Source of the DNA: Lachnospiraceae bacterium XPB1003
GTDB lineage: Bacteria; Bacillota; Clostridia; Lachnospirales; Lachnospiraceae
DNA length: 64,000 bases
NCBI GenBank assembly: GCA_900102065.1
Contig: FMVK01000002.1
Coordinates: 186,001-250,000 of the forward strand
Direction: 5' to 3'
The notes under the pieces were generated by a model. That model made no database searches. It was given only the letters and a program-made list of their open reading frames with translations, and had not been told where the DNA came from. A program made the position numbers and the translations under genes. Positions 8,504 through 17,923 of this stretch are shown here, in pieces (position 1 is the stretch's first letter; each line of letters opens with the position of its first letter).

Positions 8504-10330
8504 ATGGAAGAACGTAAATTAAGCCGTGAACAGGCTAAAGCTGTCGCTCATTGCGACGGCCCCAGGATGGTGATTGCAGGACCGGGATCCGGGAAGACTT
8601 TCGTCATCACCAGAAGACTTGAACATATGATAAGAGTGCATGGCGTCCGACCTGAAGAGATACTGGTGATCACTTTTACCAAAGCGGCGGCAACTGAGAT
8701 GCAGATGCGATTTGAAGGGCTAATGGGTGATGATGCGATGCAGGTTACATTCGGAACCTTTCACAGTATTTTTTTCGGTATTCTTAAGCGCGCATATAAC
8801 TACACTGCGGCTGATATCCTGACAGAGAAGGAGAAATATGATTTATTAAAAAGTGTTATCTCTGTTTATCAGGGAACCGGAGATGACGAGATCGATAATC
8901 TCATTTCTAAGATATCAAAGGTTAAAAATGACGGAATCAGTCCGGAAGATTATGATGACGGCGAGAAAATAGTGGATAAGGAATCGTTCTGCGGAATATT
9001 TTATGATTACGAAAAGTTACTCAGATCAGAGAATAAACTGGATTTTGATGATATGGTATTGCTCTGCAGAGAGCTGTTTTTAAATGACAAAGATATTCTT
9101 GGGTATTGGAGGGAGAGATATAAATATATACTGATCGATGAATTTCAGGATATCAATCCTATGCAATACGAAGTGGTTAAGATGCTTGCTGCGCCTAAAA
9201 ACAATCTGTTTGTTGTGGGAGATGATGATCAGTCGATATACGGTTTCAGAGGCTCAAGCCCCGGGATAATGCTGGGATTCAAAAAGGAATATAAAGATGC
9301 AGGCATAACGGTTCTTTCCGATAATTTCAGATGCAGGGAAGAGATCGTTAAGGTGGCGGGAGATGTGATAGCCTCAAATAAAGACAGGTTTAAGAAAAAA
9401 CTGAGGGCCGTCAGAAAAGGCGGTGACAGTGTGGCAATCCTTTCTTTTGATGATAAACAGGATGAAGCTGCGTCTGTGACCTCAATGATAAAAAGCGCAT
9501 TAAACCATGTACCACCGGAAGATATTGCTGTCATCTGCAGGACCAATACGGGGATCTCGCGATATTCGGGGATACTTATGACGGAAGGTATTCCTGTTTC
9601 TCTTAAGGAGAAAGTATCGAACATTTTTAATTCGTCTGAGGCAAAAGATATCCTTGCTATGTTTGCTTATGCACACGGAGAAAATACGAGAGAGAATCTG
9701 CTCAGGTTTATGAACAAGCCGGTCAGATATATCAGACGTTGTGATCTTGAAAATCGCGAGGTCTCATTGGAAGTATTATTACGAAACCCGGAGCTTAAGG
9801 ATTATGTCAAAAAGAATATCAGGACTCTGATCTTCGAAATGGACAATCTGAAAAAGATGCATCCCTTTGCAGGCATAAACTATATCCGTAAAGGAATGGG
9901 GTATGAATCATATCTGATCAGTAACGGTAAAAAGAAAGGCAGATCAAAGGAAGAAATCAATGAACTGTTAGACAGGATATGGGATACCGCAAGATATGTG
10001 GACGACTACGGACATTGGCTTGAATGGATAAATGAATATGATGAGATGCTTAAGGGAGGCGTTGCCGAAAAAAGCGAACATGGCGTGAACCTTACTACCA
10101 TGCATGGATCAAAAGGACTGGAATACAGTATAGTCATACTTCCGGATATTAACGAAGGGAATGTTCCGGGAAAGAGATGTGAAAGTACAGAGGACATTGA
10201 AGAAGAAAGAAGAGTCTTCTATGTGGCATTAACAAGGGCTAAAGATAAACTTATCATCTGCTATCTTAAAAAGAATGCCGAACAAAAGATAATGCCAAGC
10301 CGCTTCCTGAGAGAAAGCGGCCTGATATGA
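8504..10330 (+). CDS. UvrD/Rep-family superfamily I DNA helicase
   Basis: ATP-dependent 3'-5' DNA helicase-like protein. With the start at 8504 (GGAGG at 8493-8497) it has 608 residues. Motifs in order: Q-motif region LSREQAKAV, Walker A GPGSGKT (26-32), LIDEFQDINP (II), GDDDQSIYGFRG (III), SDNFRC (IV), TTMHGSKGLEY (V) and FYVALTRAKDK (VI). It is shorter than PcrA/UvrD (about 720-740) because the 2B domain is reduced and there is no C-terminal Tudor-like tail, so it is probably a paralogue and not the main UvrD/PcrA. A role in repair or replication restart is inferred from the family. It converges on the DUF1292 gene with four bases between stops. Confidence 0.88.
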   Translation: MEERKLSREQAKAVAHCDGPRMVIAGPGSGKTFVITRRLEHMIRVHGVRPEEILVITFTKAAATEMQMRFEGLMGDDAMQVTFGTFHSIFFGILKRAYNYTAADILTEKEKYDLLKSVISVYQGTGDDEIDNLISKISKVKNDGISPEDYDDGEKIVDKESFCGIFYDYEKLLRSENKLDFDDMVLLCRELFLNDKDILGYWRERYKYILIDEFQDINPMQYEVVKMLAAPKNNLFVVGDDDQSIYGFRGSSPGIMLGFKKEYKDAGITVLSDNFRCREEIVKVAGDVIASNKDRFKKKLRAVRKGGDSVAILSFDDKQDEAASVTSMIKSALNHVPPEDIAVICRTNTGISRYSGILMTEGIPVSLKEKVSNIFNSSEAKDILAMFAYAHGENTRENLLRFMNKPVRYIRRCDLENREVSLEVLLRNPELKDYVKKNIRTLIFEMDNLKKMHPFAGINYIRKGMGYESYLISNGKKKGRSKEEINELLDRIWDTARYVDDYGHWLEWINEYDEMLKGGVAEKSEHGVNLTTMHGSKGLEYSIVILPDINEGNVPGKRCESTEDIEEERRVFYVALTRAKDKLIICYLKKNAEQKIMPSRFLRESGLI

Positions 10331-10334
10331 TCTT

Positions 10335-10646
10335 TTAAGGCATAGCATCGAACTGCTCGTTATCGAGATATTCGTCAAAAGCATCAGATGCACGTTCATA
10401 TTCGTCATCATCTTCGATATAGTGAAGATGAGGGGTTCCGTCGGGATCTTCCGTATGACCGTATATCCAGACTTCGCCGTCCTTGTTCTCGCCGTTTTTA
10501 TCCAAAGGAAGAACTGCGATATAATCCTTTCCGCCTGTTTCGAATATGGTGATTATCTTACAGGTGACAGTGCCTTCGTCGAGCTCGACGTCGACAAACA
10601 TCTCGTCGTCTTTATCCTGTGAATTTTTGGGTCTGTTTTTTGCCAT
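10335..10646 (-). CDS. DUF1292 family protein
   Basis: A 103-residue acidic protein starting MAKNRPKNSQDKDDEM. The core (VDVELDEGTVTCKIITIF, then DYIAVLPLDKNG) and the acidic tail match DUF1292, a small family common in Firmicutes. The usual partner of DUF1292 genes is the yrrK/alaS-type cluster; here it stands alone. Function unknown. The start at 10646 is chosen for the GGGAGC just upstream; the frame remains open another 26 codons without a ribosome binding site. It is oriented against the helicase gene and away from DUF5662. Confidence 0.82.
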   Translation of the reverse strand: MAKNRPKNSQDKDDEMFVDVELDEGTVTCKIITIFETGGKDYIAVLPLDKNGENKDGEVWIYGHTEDPDGTPHLHYIEDDDEYERASDAFDEYLDNEQFDAMP

Positions 10647-10717
10647 ATCATGCTCCCGAATAAATACTGTATGTTTACAGCCGCTATCAAGGATGAGTAT
10701 AGTAAATATGCACTTTA

Positions 10718-10746
10718 TTGACAAGGCTTTTTGTGCTAAAATAACT
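10718..10746 (+). promoter_or_regulatory. Possible promoter for the DUF5662 gene
   Basis: A perfect TTGACA at 10718-10723 with a 17-base spacer leads to a poor -10 (ATAACT, 10741-10746). The good -35 and position in front of a new transcription unit are the only support. Confidence 0.4.
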
Positions 10747-10778
10747 ACTGTTTAGCCTAATTTTCAGAGGTTTGCTTT

Positions 10779-11414
10779 ATGGACATACTTGGACATTTTA
10801 AAACCATCACCTTACACAGACTGCTGGTCTGCAAAGGGTGTTTTAAAATAGGCCTTTACCGGCAGGGACTAATGCATGATCTTTCAAAATACCTGCCTAC
10901 GGAATTCTTAAATGGGGTCAGGTATTATCAAGGGTTCAGAAGTCCCAATAATGCTGAGAGAGAAGATAAAGGATATTCCGAAGCCTGGCTTCATCATAAG
11001 GGCAGAAACAAGCATCATTTTGAATATTGGATAGATTTCGTTGGTGAGGGGCACAATCATAAGGCTGTGATGATGCCCATGAGGATGCCGGATAATTATA
11101 TCGCGGAGATGTTTGTTGACCGGGTCAGTGCATGTAAAGTCTACCTGCGGGATGCATATCTGGATAAAAGTGCATATTGCTATTACAAAAACGGAGATAT
11201 CACGTCGCTTATCCATCCTTATACAAGAGTTTTATTGGAAACCTGGCTAATCATGCTCGCAAAAAAAGGCGAGGATTATACATATGCGTGGATAAAGCGC
11301 TTTTTAAAGATGCCGAAGGAACGCAGGGAAGAAATTGTTGCCCGTATGGTTCACGGCAATGTCACAAAAGAAGAATTATTTGCAAAACCTGTCTTTTCGG
11401 GAATGCGCAGATAA
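10779..11414 (+). CDS. DUF5662 family protein
   Basis: A 211-residue soluble protein that I match to DUF5662, a family of anaerobes and phages sometimes mislabelled catalase. The conserved segments are visible: HRLLVCKGCFKIGLYRQGLMHDLSKY near the N-terminus, then WLHHKGRNKHHFEYW and the D/H-rich region near MMPMRMPDNYIAEM. The regular His/Asp spacing resembles HD-type metal-binding folds, but no activity is known to me. The upstream GAGG gives a plausible ribosome binding site. trpS follows after 27 bases, so the two are probably cotranscribed. Confidence 0.75.
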   Translation: MDILGHFKTITLHRLLVCKGCFKIGLYRQGLMHDLSKYLPTEFLNGVRYYQGFRSPNNAEREDKGYSEAWLHHKGRNKHHFEYWIDFVGEGHNHKAVMMPMRMPDNYIAEMFVDRVSACKVYLRDAYLDKSAYCYYKNGDITSLIHPYTRVLLETWLIMLAKKGEDYTYAWIKRFLKMPKERREEIVARMVHGNVTKEELFAKPVFSGMRR

Positions 11415-11441
11415 AACAAATATATACAGAAAGGCAGCAAC

Positions 11442-12446
11442 ATGATCGGAGACAAGAAAGTATTATTTAGCGGAATGCAGGCAACCGGCAATCTTACACT
11501 GGGCAATTACCTCGGAGCACTTAAGAACTGGGTGACTCTTTCGGATGAATATCAGTGTTTCTATTCGGTGGTAGATCTTCATTCCATTACCGTAAGACAG
11601 GATCCCGCTGTTTTAAGAGCAAGAGCAAGAAAACTCTTTGAATTATATATCGCAGCAGGACTCGATCCCGAGAAAAACTGCATTTATTATCAGTCGCATG
11701 TTAGCTGTCATGCTGAAATGGCATGGATACTCAACTGTTTTACATACATGGGCGAGCTCCAGAGGATGACTCAGTTCAAGGATAAATCGGCAAAGCATGC
11801 AGATAATATAAATGCGGGCCTTTTTACTTATCCGGTTCTCATGGCAGCGGATATCCTTCTTTATCAGGCAGATGTGGTTCCTGTTGGTAAGGATCAGCTC
11901 CAGCATCTTGAGTTAACAAGAGATATAGCAGGAAGATTCAATTCCGTATACGGAGATGTATTCACCATTCCCGAACCTTATCTGGGAAAGGCCGGCGCCA
12001 AGATCATGAGTCTTCAGGATCCTGCAAAGAAGATGTCCAAATCTGATGAAAATGAGAATGCATCCATCTATCTCATGGATGACTCGGATACCATAATGAG
12101 AAAATTCAAGCGCGCTGTTACCGATTCTGAGGCCTGTGTCCGTTACTGTGATGAACAGCCCGGCATTAAGAATCTCATCGATATCTATTGCGCATGTACA
12201 GGAAAGACACCTGAAGAAGTTGAGAAGGAATTCGATGGAAAGGGATACGGTGATTTCAAGACTGCAGTAGGTGAGTCGGTAGTAGCCGTACTTAAGCCGC
12301 TTCAGGATAAATGCGCAGATCTTGCTAAGAACAAGGATTATATCGATAAGGCGATAAAGGAAAATGCTGAAAAAGCTGAGTATTTCGCACAGAAGACGTT
12401 AAGGAAAGTTCAGAAGAAAGTCGGCTTCCCCGAGAAGATCAGGTAA
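11442..12446 (+). CDS. trpS: Tryptophanyl-tRNA synthetase
   Basis: Class I synthetase charging tRNA-Trp. The 334-residue protein has the HIGH-equivalent TLGN at 19-22 within GMQATGNLTLGNYLGAL and a canonical KMSKS at 197-201. The length matches bacterial TrpRS and there is no N-terminal extension. No T-box fits in the 27-base gap upstream, so control must come from further upstream or not be by T-box. AAAGGCAGCAAC precedes the ATG. Confidence 0.96.
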   Translation: MIGDKKVLFSGMQATGNLTLGNYLGALKNWVTLSDEYQCFYSVVDLHSITVRQDPAVLRARARKLFELYIAAGLDPEKNCIYYQSHVSCHAEMAWILNCFTYMGELQRMTQFKDKSAKHADNINAGLFTYPVLMAADILLYQADVVPVGKDQLQHLELTRDIAGRFNSVYGDVFTIPEPYLGKAGAKIMSLQDPAKKMSKSDENENASIYLMDDSDTIMRKFKRAVTDSEACVRYCDEQPGIKNLIDIYCACTGKTPEEVEKEFDGKGYGDFKTAVGESVVAVLKPLQDKCADLAKNKDYIDKAIKENAEKAEYFAQKTLRKVQKKVGFPEKIR

Positions 12447-12457
12447 GGAGATTGTTT

Positions 12458-13837
12458 ATGGCAAAAAGTTCTATGATGGAGCTCGCTGAAAAGCGTAATG
12501 ATATGTTCAATGAGCTCGTTAAATATTGCATGGTATCCGGTGTTATCGACCAGAGCCTTTATACCGAATATGATGTTAAGCGTGGACTCAGGGAGTCAAA
12601 CGGCAAGGGCGTTCTTACGGGACTTACGGAGATCTCTGATGTTAACGGAACAAAGGTGGTTGACGGCGTTAGGGTTCCTGCGGACGGAGCGCTTTATTAT
12701 CAGGGATATAATGTTAATGATCTTGTTGTAGGACTTTCCGGAAAGAGATATGGATTTGAAGAGATCACATATCTGCTTTTATTCGGCGAGCTTCCCAACA
12801 AGAAGCAGTTTGAGTCTTTCAAGGCTATTCTTACAGATCTTCAGGAGCTTTCTGCTGATTTTGTACGTGATGTCATACTTCATAATCCAAGCAGGAACAT
12901 TATGAACTCGCTCCAGAAGGCTATACTCAGCCTTTATTCATACGATGATAATCCCGAAGATATCTCTGTTCAGAATGTTTTGAGACAGTGCCTTCAGCTT
13001 ATCGGCAAGATGCCGCTTATGAGTGTTTACGGTTATCACGGATACAGACATTTCATACTCAATAAGAACCTTGTCATCCGTACCCCGAAAAAGGAACTTT
13101 CTACAGCAGAGAATATCCTTAATATGTTAAGACCGGACGGTGAGTTTACCGAACTTGAAGCAAGTGTTCTTGATACAGCCCTTATCCTTCATGCAGAGCA
13201 TGGCGGCGGTAACAATTCAACGTTCACTACGCACGTTGTTACTTCTACGGGAACAGATACTTATTCTGCTATGGCTTCAGCTATAGCATCACTCAAGGGT
13301 CCCAGACACGGTGGCGCTAATCTTAAGGTTCAGAGGATGATTGATGATCTTAAGAGCAATATCCCTAACTGGAATGATGAAGATGCCATCAGAACATATC
13401 TTACAAAGATCCTTGATAAGGAAGCTTTCGATAAAGCCGGACTTATCTATGGTATGGGACATGCTGTATATACACTTTCCGATCCCAGAAAAGTTATACT
13501 TAAAGAGTCTGCCAAGGCTCTCGCAGAGAGCAAGGACCGTATGGAGGAGTTTGAACTCTTCAATACTATAGAAAGGATTTCTGCAGAACTTATCACGGAA
13601 CGCAGACGTGTATTTAAGCCTGTTTGTGCAAACGTTGATTTTTACAGCGGATTTGTATATTCAATGCTCAAGATACCTGAGGAGCTCTTCACACCTATAT
13701 TTGCTATCGCGCGTATTTCCGGATGGAGTGCCCACAGATTGGAAGAGCTCGTTAATAAGGGTAAGATCATCAGACCTGCTTATAAGTATGTAGGAACCCA
13801 TAAAGAGTATTATCCGATGGAAGACAGATACTGGTAA
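12458..13837 (+). CDS. gltA: Citrate synthase
   Basis: Condenses oxaloacetate and acetyl-CoA to citrate, first step of the oxidative branch toward 2-oxoglutarate and glutamate in anaerobes with a partial TCA cycle. The 459-residue protein carries LHAEHGGGNNSTFTTHVV (substrate His), GPRHGGAN and GMGHAVYTLSDPR with the second active-site His. It is the long Clostridia form with about 70 extra N-terminal residues compared with the minimal enzyme. The start at 12458 lies seven bases after AAGGAG; an in-frame TTG two codons earlier is too close. It follows trpS by 11 bases. Confidence 0.93.
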   Translation: MAKSSMMELAEKRNDMFNELVKYCMVSGVIDQSLYTEYDVKRGLRESNGKGVLTGLTEISDVNGTKVVDGVRVPADGALYYQGYNVNDLVVGLSGKRYGFEEITYLLLFGELPNKKQFESFKAILTDLQELSADFVRDVILHNPSRNIMNSLQKAILSLYSYDDNPEDISVQNVLRQCLQLIGKMPLMSVYGYHGYRHFILNKNLVIRTPKKELSTAENILNMLRPDGEFTELEASVLDTALILHAEHGGGNNSTFTTHVVTSTGTDTYSAMASAIASLKGPRHGGANLKVQRMIDDLKSNIPNWNDEDAIRTYLTKILDKEAFDKAGLIYGMGHAVYTLSDPRKVILKESAKALAESKDRMEEFELFNTIERISAELITERRRVFKPVCANVDFYSGFVYSMLKIPEELFTPIFAIARISGWSAHRLEELVNKGKIIRPAYKYVGTHKEYYPMEDRYW

Positions 13838-13865
13838 GAAATTGTAATGGAAGGAGTTCATTCAT

Positions 13866-14939
13866 ATGGCCTCTAAAGACAAGTATGTTGCATATGTTTC
13901 CTGTTATACGCAGGGAAGTAAAGTCGGCATCAGAGTGTATGATGTGGATATTAAGAAAGGTACTTTTACAGAGAAGGACAAAGTAGAGATCAGTAACTCA
14001 TCTTACATGTGTATCTCGCATAACGGAAAATACCTGTATTCCATCACTGACTATGGTGTTGAGTCGTATAATATAAAAGCTGACGGATCGTTGGAGCTTG
14101 CTTCCGCAGCGTCCATCAACGGTATGAGAGGATGTTATCTTTCAACCGATTATGCTGACCGTTATCTTTTTGTTGCCGGATATCATGACGGAAAGATCAC
14201 AGCGCTTTCTCTAAACGAAGACGGAACCCTTGGCAAGATCACAGATGAGATCTTCCATAAAGGAATGGGAAGCATAGTTGATCGCAATTTCCGCCCTCAT
14301 GTTAATTGCGTGAAGATGACAAGAGACAATAAATATCTTCTTGCGGCGGACCTCGGTATCGATCAGACTAAAGTTTATCAGTTTGACAGCAAGACAGGAA
14401 AGCTTCGTCTGGTAGATATCATTCATGCTGAACAGTATTCCGGCCCCAGACATATCAAAACATCCAAGGATGGAAAGTACATTTATATCATCCACGAAGA
14501 GAAGAGCTATATAGGCGTTTACAAATATGAAGAGAAGTCTGCGGGCAATCCGGTCTTTGAACTTATTGAGACGGTGCCGACCATTAACGACTATCATACC
14601 GATGATACAGCTGCCAGTGCCCTTAATCTTTCATCAGATTATAAATATCTTGTAACGACTAATGTTGGAGATAACAGCGTCGCTATCTTCGATATCGATC
14701 AGAAAGAAGGAACGCTCAGCAAGATACTGTGTCTTCCGGTTAGCGGAATGTATCCTAAGGATGCGGCACTTTTCCCTGACAACAAGCATCTGGTTTCTCT
14801 TAACCATGAGAATAATACAATGACATTCTTCGCGGTGGATCTGGAAAAGGGTACACTGGCTATGAATACAAAGGAGATCAAGATCGACCAGCCTAACTGT
14901 GTGGTGTTCCATAAGCTTGGCGGCGGTAGTGATGACTGA
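13866..14939 (+). CDS. Lactonase family seven-bladed beta-propeller (6-phosphogluconolactonase-like)
   Basis: A 357-residue beta-propeller of the YbhE/Pgl lactonase family. Repeated blades contain the pattern NGKYLYS, DGKYIYIIHE, DYKYLVTTN and DNKHLVSLN, and the conserved GPRHIK and RPHVNCVKMTRDNKYL segments are present. Members hydrolyse 6-phosphogluconolactone in the oxidative pentose phosphate pathway, or other lactones; the sequence alone does not settle the substrate, and no zwf or gnd is nearby. It lies 28 bases after citrate synthase with GGAAGGAG in front and ends at a terminator. Confidence 0.8.
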   Translation: MASKDKYVAYVSCYTQGSKVGIRVYDVDIKKGTFTEKDKVEISNSSYMCISHNGKYLYSITDYGVESYNIKADGSLELASAASINGMRGCYLSTDYADRYLFVAGYHDGKITALSLNEDGTLGKITDEIFHKGMGSIVDRNFRPHVNCVKMTRDNKYLLAADLGIDQTKVYQFDSKTGKLRLVDIIHAEQYSGPRHIKTSKDGKYIYIIHEEKSYIGVYKYEEKSAGNPVFELIETVPTINDYHTDDTAASALNLSSDYKYLVTTNVGDNSVAIFDIDQKEGTLSKILCLPVSGMYPKDAALFPDNKHLVSLNHENNTMTFFAVDLEKGTLAMNTKEIKIDQPNCVVFHKLGGGSDD

Positions 14940-14956
14940 GTTTTAGACGTGGTAAT

Positions 14957-14986
14957 AAAAAACTCGCCTTAGGGCGAGTTTTTTTA
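14957..14986. terminator. Bidirectional terminator between the lactonase gene and aroC
   Basis: AAAAACTCGCC / GGCGAGTTTTTTT with a TTA loop. The A run on one side and the T run on the other let it work for both converging genes. Confidence 0.85.
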
Positions 14987-15020
14987 TGCCGAATGATTAA
15001 AGCATATTCGATTTGATTTA

Positions 15021-16157
15021 TCAACCGTAGATCTTCTTTAAATGTTCCATGCGGGAACCGATATTATCGAGCAGGGCATCAAGTACTGTAAGTGCGGTCA
15101 TGCATTCAACAACAACTACAGCTCTCGGAACGATCACGGGATCATGACGGCCTTCGATCTCGAGTTCGGTATTTTCATAAGAACCGTCGGGATTTTTCTT
15201 TATGGTATCCTGAGGTCTGTAGACAGAAGGTGTGGGTTTGAAGTACGCGTGTATCTTAATAAGATCACCGTTTGAGATGCCGCCGAGGATACCGCCGGAA
15301 TTATTTGTGGAAAAAGAAACTTTTCCCGTAGAATCACATCTGATAGGATCGTTATTTTTGCTTCCGCGTTTTTTGGAAGCTTCAATTCCGTTTCCGATCT
15401 CGACGGCTTTTACCGCGCCGATGGAGAAGAGGGCTTGAGAGAGCTTTGCATCAAGCTTATCGAAAACGGGATCTCCGATGCCGGCGGGCATTCCTTTTAC
15501 GAAGCAATATACGCTTCCGCCTATCGAATCTTTTTCCTCGCGGCATTTTTTTATCAAAGCTTCCGCAACTGAAGCGATATTAGAATCCGGCATAACAACC
15601 GAATTGGATAAAGATATATTTATACCTTCTTCGTTTTCTGAAAGTGCATCAAGAATAGGCGTGGGAACTGCGATATCACCGATGGATGCGGTAACTGCGT
15701 GGATCGTGATACCAAGCTCATTAAGGATCTTCATGGCAACAGCTCCTGCTGCAACTCTTGCAGCTGTCTCTCTGCCGGATGATCTTCCGCCGCCTCTGTA
15801 GTCTCTTATACCGAATTTTGTATCGAAGCAGTAGTCTGCATGACCCGGACGGAACGTGTTGACGAGATTGCCGTAATCACCTGAATGCTGGGATGTGTTC
15901 CTGATCATCATCGAGATGGGAGTGCCGGTTGTCTTACCCTCGAAGATACCTGATAAAAGTTCTACGCTGTCATCTTCTTTTCTTGCTGTAGTAACTGCTG
16001 AAGTGCCCGGTTTTCTCCTGTCTAAGAACTTTTGTATATCGGATGCGTCAAGGCTGATACCCGCAGGACATCCGTCTAAAACAGCGCCAAGAGCAGGACC
16101 GTGTGATTCGCCCCATGTAGTGACCGTTATATTTTTTCCGAATGATGAACCTGCCAT
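15021..16157 (-). CDS. aroC: Chorismate synthase
   Basis: Last step of the shikimate pathway: EPSP to chorismate, needing reduced FMN. The 378-residue protein has the family signatures GESHGPALGAVLDGCPAG near the start, GDYGNLVNTFRPGHADYC, and RDYRGGGRSSGRETAARVAAGA in the middle (FMN/substrate site), then GGILGGISNGD. The start at 16157 is supported by TAAGGAG upstream; the frame stays open 21 codons further into the promoter region. It is one of four minus-strand genes and diverges from the thioesterase gene. Confidence 0.95.
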   Translation of the reverse strand: MAGSSFGKNITVTTWGESHGPALGAVLDGCPAGISLDASDIQKFLDRRKPGTSAVTTARKEDDSVELLSGIFEGKTTGTPISMMIRNTSQHSGDYGNLVNTFRPGHADYCFDTKFGIRDYRGGGRSSGRETAARVAAGAVAMKILNELGITIHAVTASIGDIAVPTPILDALSENEEGINISLSNSVVMPDSNIASVAEALIKKCREEKDSIGGSVYCFVKGMPAGIGDPVFDKLDAKLSQALFSIGAVKAVEIGNGIEASKKRGSKNNDPIRCDSTGKVSFSTNNSGGILGGISNGDLIKIHAYFKPTPSVYRPQDTIKKNPDGSYENTELEIEGRHDPVIVPRAVVVVECMTALTVLDALLDNIGSRMEHLKKIYG

Positions 16158-16177
16158 AGTTATCTCCTTATGCATTG

Positions 16178-16227
16178 TTGAATTGTAGTACTGTTGTATT
16201 ATAATAGAAAAATCACGCATATAACAA
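16178..16227. promoter_or_regulatory. Divergent, overlapping promoters for aroC and the thioesterase operon
   Basis: On the + strand: TTGAAT (16178-16183), 16-base spacer, TATAAT (16200-16205). On the - strand: TTGTTA (complement of 16222-16227), 18-base spacer, TATAAT (complement of 16198-16203). The two -10 boxes share the palindrome ATTATAAT at 16198-16205, so RNA polymerase can probably occupy only one direction at a time. Confidence 0.6.
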
Positions 16228-16264
16228 TCAAAATTATATTATAAGGAATCGGAGACCGACTATC

Positions 16265-16699
16265 ATGAAACCTTACAAACACAAAGTTGCTTATTATGAA
16301 ACGGACAGAATGGGAATAACGCATCATTCGAATTATATCCGCTGGATGGAAGAAGCAAGAGTTGAATTCCTTGCCCAGGCCGGATTTGGTTATGAGCAGA
16401 TGGAAGAACAGGGAGTGATCTCTCCTGTACTTTCCGCAAATTGCAATTACAAGCGTTCCACCACATTCGGAGATACGGTTAGCATAGTCGTATATGTCAA
16501 GGAAATGTCTCCTGCCAAGATCCGCATGGGTTATAAAATGTATAATGCAAAGACCGGAGAACTCTGTACTACAGGTGAGACCTCGCATTGTTTTATCGCT
16601 TCTAACGGAAGACCGATAAGGATCAAACGTGATATGCCGGAGTTTTTTGGTAAGATGACAGAACTGGCCGCGGAATATGAAGAGGAGAATAAGAAATAA
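16265..16699 (+). CDS. Acyl-CoA thioesterase, hotdog fold (YbgC/4HBT-like)
   Basis: A 144-residue single hotdog domain. The catalytic segment ETDRMGITHHSNYIRWMEEAR matches the 4-hydroxybenzoyl-CoA thioesterase/YbgC group, with the Asp of the active site within DRMGI. Expected activity is hydrolysis of small acyl-CoA esters; the natural substrate is unknown. It is not in a tol-pal context, as expected for a Gram-positive. tgt starts two bases after its stop, so the two genes are cotranscribed. Confidence 0.85.
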   Translation: MKPYKHKVAYYETDRMGITHHSNYIRWMEEARVEFLAQAGFGYEQMEEQGVISPVLSANCNYKRSTTFGDTVSIVVYVKEMSPAKIRMGYKMYNAKTGELCTTGETSHCFIASNGRPIRIKRDMPEFFGKMTELAAEYEEENKK

Positions 16700-16701
16700 A
16701 T

Positions 16702-17838
16702 ATGAAATATAAAGTACTTGCAACAGAAGGAAGAGCAAAGCGCGCTGAGGTAGAGACCGTCCACGGAACAATTCAGACTCCCGTGTTCATGAATGTTGGA
16801 ACGGTTGCAGCTATAAAAGGAGCGGTTTCAACAGAGGATCTGGAACGCATAGGAACCCAGGTGGAACTCTCCAATACTTATCATCTTCATGTTAGGACCG
16901 GCGATAAGATCATCAAACAGCTTGGAGGCCTCCATAAATTCATGAGCTGGAACAAGCCTATTCTTACCGATTCCGGGGGATTCCAGGTTTTCTCCCTTGC
17001 AGGGCTCAGGAAGATCCGTGAGGAGGGGGTTACTTTTCACTCTCATATAGACGGAAGAAAGATCTTCATGGGACCGGAGGAGAGCATTCAGATCCAGTCG
17101 AATCTGGGTTCTACCATTGCCATGGCTTTTGATGAGTGCCCTCCTGCACTTGCTGAAAAAGAATATGTAAGACCTTCCGTAGAGCGTACCACAAGATGGT
17201 TGGTCAGATGCAAGGCTGAATTAGACAGGCTGAATGCACTGGATGATACTGTAAATAAGGAACAGGTTTTATTCGGGATAAACCAAGGGGCCATATTTCC
17301 TGATATCAGAATAGAACACGCCAAGCGCATAGTTGATATGGATCTGGACGGCTATGCCATAGGCGGTCTCGCTGTGGGCGAGTCGCATGAACAGATGTAT
17401 TACATCCTTGACGAGACCGTGCCTTATCTGCCTCAGAACAAGCCGGTATATCTTATGGGAGTCGGAACTCCCGCAAACATACTGGAGGGCGTTGAGAGAG
17501 GTGTTGATTTCTTTGACTGTGTTTATCCTACGAGAAACGGAAGACATGCTCATCTCTATACCAATCACGGCAAGATCAATCTCATGAATGCTAAGTATGA
17601 GACCGATGACAGGCCTATCGAAGAGGGGTGCGGATGTCCTGCGTGTCAGAGATATTCCCGCGCTTATATCAGACATCTTCTTAAGGCGAAAGAAATGCTC
17701 GGAATGAGACTCTGCGTCCTTCATAATCTGTATTTTTACAATCAGATGATGAAGGAGATCAGAGATGCCATAGACTGCGGATGCTTTGCTATGTATAAGA
17801 AACATAAGCTTGCTTCCATGGAAGAAAATCTTGAATAA
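16702..17838 (+). CDS. tgt: tRNA-guanine transglycosylase
   Basis: Swaps G34 of tRNAs with GUN anticodons for preQ1 (bacteria), the committed step of queuosine synthesis. The 378-residue protein has the catalytic nucleophile region DSGGFQVFSL and the second catalytic Asp region VDFFDCVYPTRNGRHA, and the zinc site GCGCPACQRYSRAYIRHL with a distal His (CVLHNLYFY). Length is normal. yajC follows after 85 bases; the tgt-yajC pairing is common in bacteria. Confidence 0.96.
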   Translation: MKYKVLATEGRAKRAEVETVHGTIQTPVFMNVGTVAAIKGAVSTEDLERIGTQVELSNTYHLHVRTGDKIIKQLGGLHKFMSWNKPILTDSGGFQVFSLAGLRKIREEGVTFHSHIDGRKIFMGPEESIQIQSNLGSTIAMAFDECPPALAEKEYVRPSVERTTRWLVRCKAELDRLNALDDTVNKEQVLFGINQGAIFPDIRIEHAKRIVDMDLDGYAIGGLAVGESHEQMYYILDETVPYLPQNKPVYLMGVGTPANILEGVERGVDFFDCVYPTRNGRHAHLYTNHGKINLMNAKYETDDRPIEEGCGCPACQRYSRAYIRHLLKAKEMLGMRLCVLHNLYFYNQMMKEIRDAIDCGCFAMYKKHKLASMEENLE

Positions 17839-17923
17839 ACCGACTTTGTTGGTGTATCATAGTACAATGCTGTCTTATAGGGATGACAGTGGATCAAATT
17901 ATTTATTTTAAGGAGAATTAAAA

